Positions 5,086 through 5,114 of a stretch of 5,114 nt of DNA are shown here, in pieces. Positions within the stretch are counted from its first letter, which is position 1, and each line of letters opens with the position of its first letter. The position numbers were made by a program, and so were the translations under genes. The notes beneath the pieces are model-generated. The model did no database searches. It was given only the letters and a program-made list of their open reading frames with translations, and was not told the origin of the DNA. This stretch comes from JBLHGN01 sp047616325 (GTDB taxonomy: Bacteria > Pseudomonadota > Gammaproteobacteria > Pseudomonadales > Cellvibrionaceae), in the NCBI GenBank assembly GCA_047616325.1, contig JBLHGN010000260.1:1-5114 (forward strand). The letters run 5' to 3'.

Positions 5086-5114
5086 AAATATTTTTTATTA
5101 TAATCAAACTTTGC

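Larger units (their letters stand above)
4828..5114. other. Non-coding region between rpmH and the expected dnaA gene
   Basis: 287 bp without a supported gene, reaching the window edge. The left part is the rpmH leader and promoter. The middle (about 4930-5040) shows little except a direct repeat CAAATGG at 4935-4941 and 4959-4965. The right end holds DnaA-box sequences followed by AT-rich DNA (5086-5107). In Pseudomonas and many relatives, oriC lies in exactly this rpmH-dnaA interval. There is no GATC site. The dnaA start is not in the window, so the region is seen only in part. Confidence 0.7.

Overview
The window is the replication-origin neighbourhood of a gammaproteobacterial chromosome. 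All recognisable genes are on the minus strand. From right to left they are rpmH, rnpA, yidD, yidC and mnmE, then, after a 617 bp non-coding gap, the first 97 codons of mnmG, which runs off the left edge. This rpmH-rnpA-yidD-yidC-mnmE order beside dnaA is a classic conserved block. Having mnmG directly after mnmE resembles Pseudomonas and its relatives and also Vibrio, but not E. coli, where mnmE and mnmG are far apart. YidC has the long periplasmic domain of Gram-negative bacteria. MnmG, MnmE and L34 all read as gammaproteobacterial. I cannot name the genus; a marine or host-associated Pseudomonadales/Cellvibrionales-type organism of moderate GC is my guess.

Layout: 1-292 is the mnmG 5' end. 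293-909 is a gene-free gap with an mnmG promoter (perfect TATAAT at 328-333), a very AT-rich tract (401-540, 15% G+C) and then a field of about nine DnaA-box-like 9-mers (606-849). This is the architecture of an E. coli-type oriC, with its AT-rich side facing mnmG. 910-4827 is the compact operon. 4828-5114 is a second gene-free stretch. It holds the operon promoter (TTGATT-17-TATAAT, minus strand) and, at the right edge, a consensus DnaA box with two near matches running into AT-rich DNA. This is what is expected just upstream of dnaA, whose coding sequence is outside the window.

Together the genes cover translation (L34), RNase P maturation of tRNA (RnpA), inner-membrane protein insertion (YidD, YidC) and wobble-uridine tRNA modification (MnmE with MnmG). 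All of them are core genes. The genes hold no mobile element and no unknown system. The interest is in the two non-coding regions, each of which carries origin-like signals, so the window has two competing candidates for the replication origin, one at each end of the same operon.
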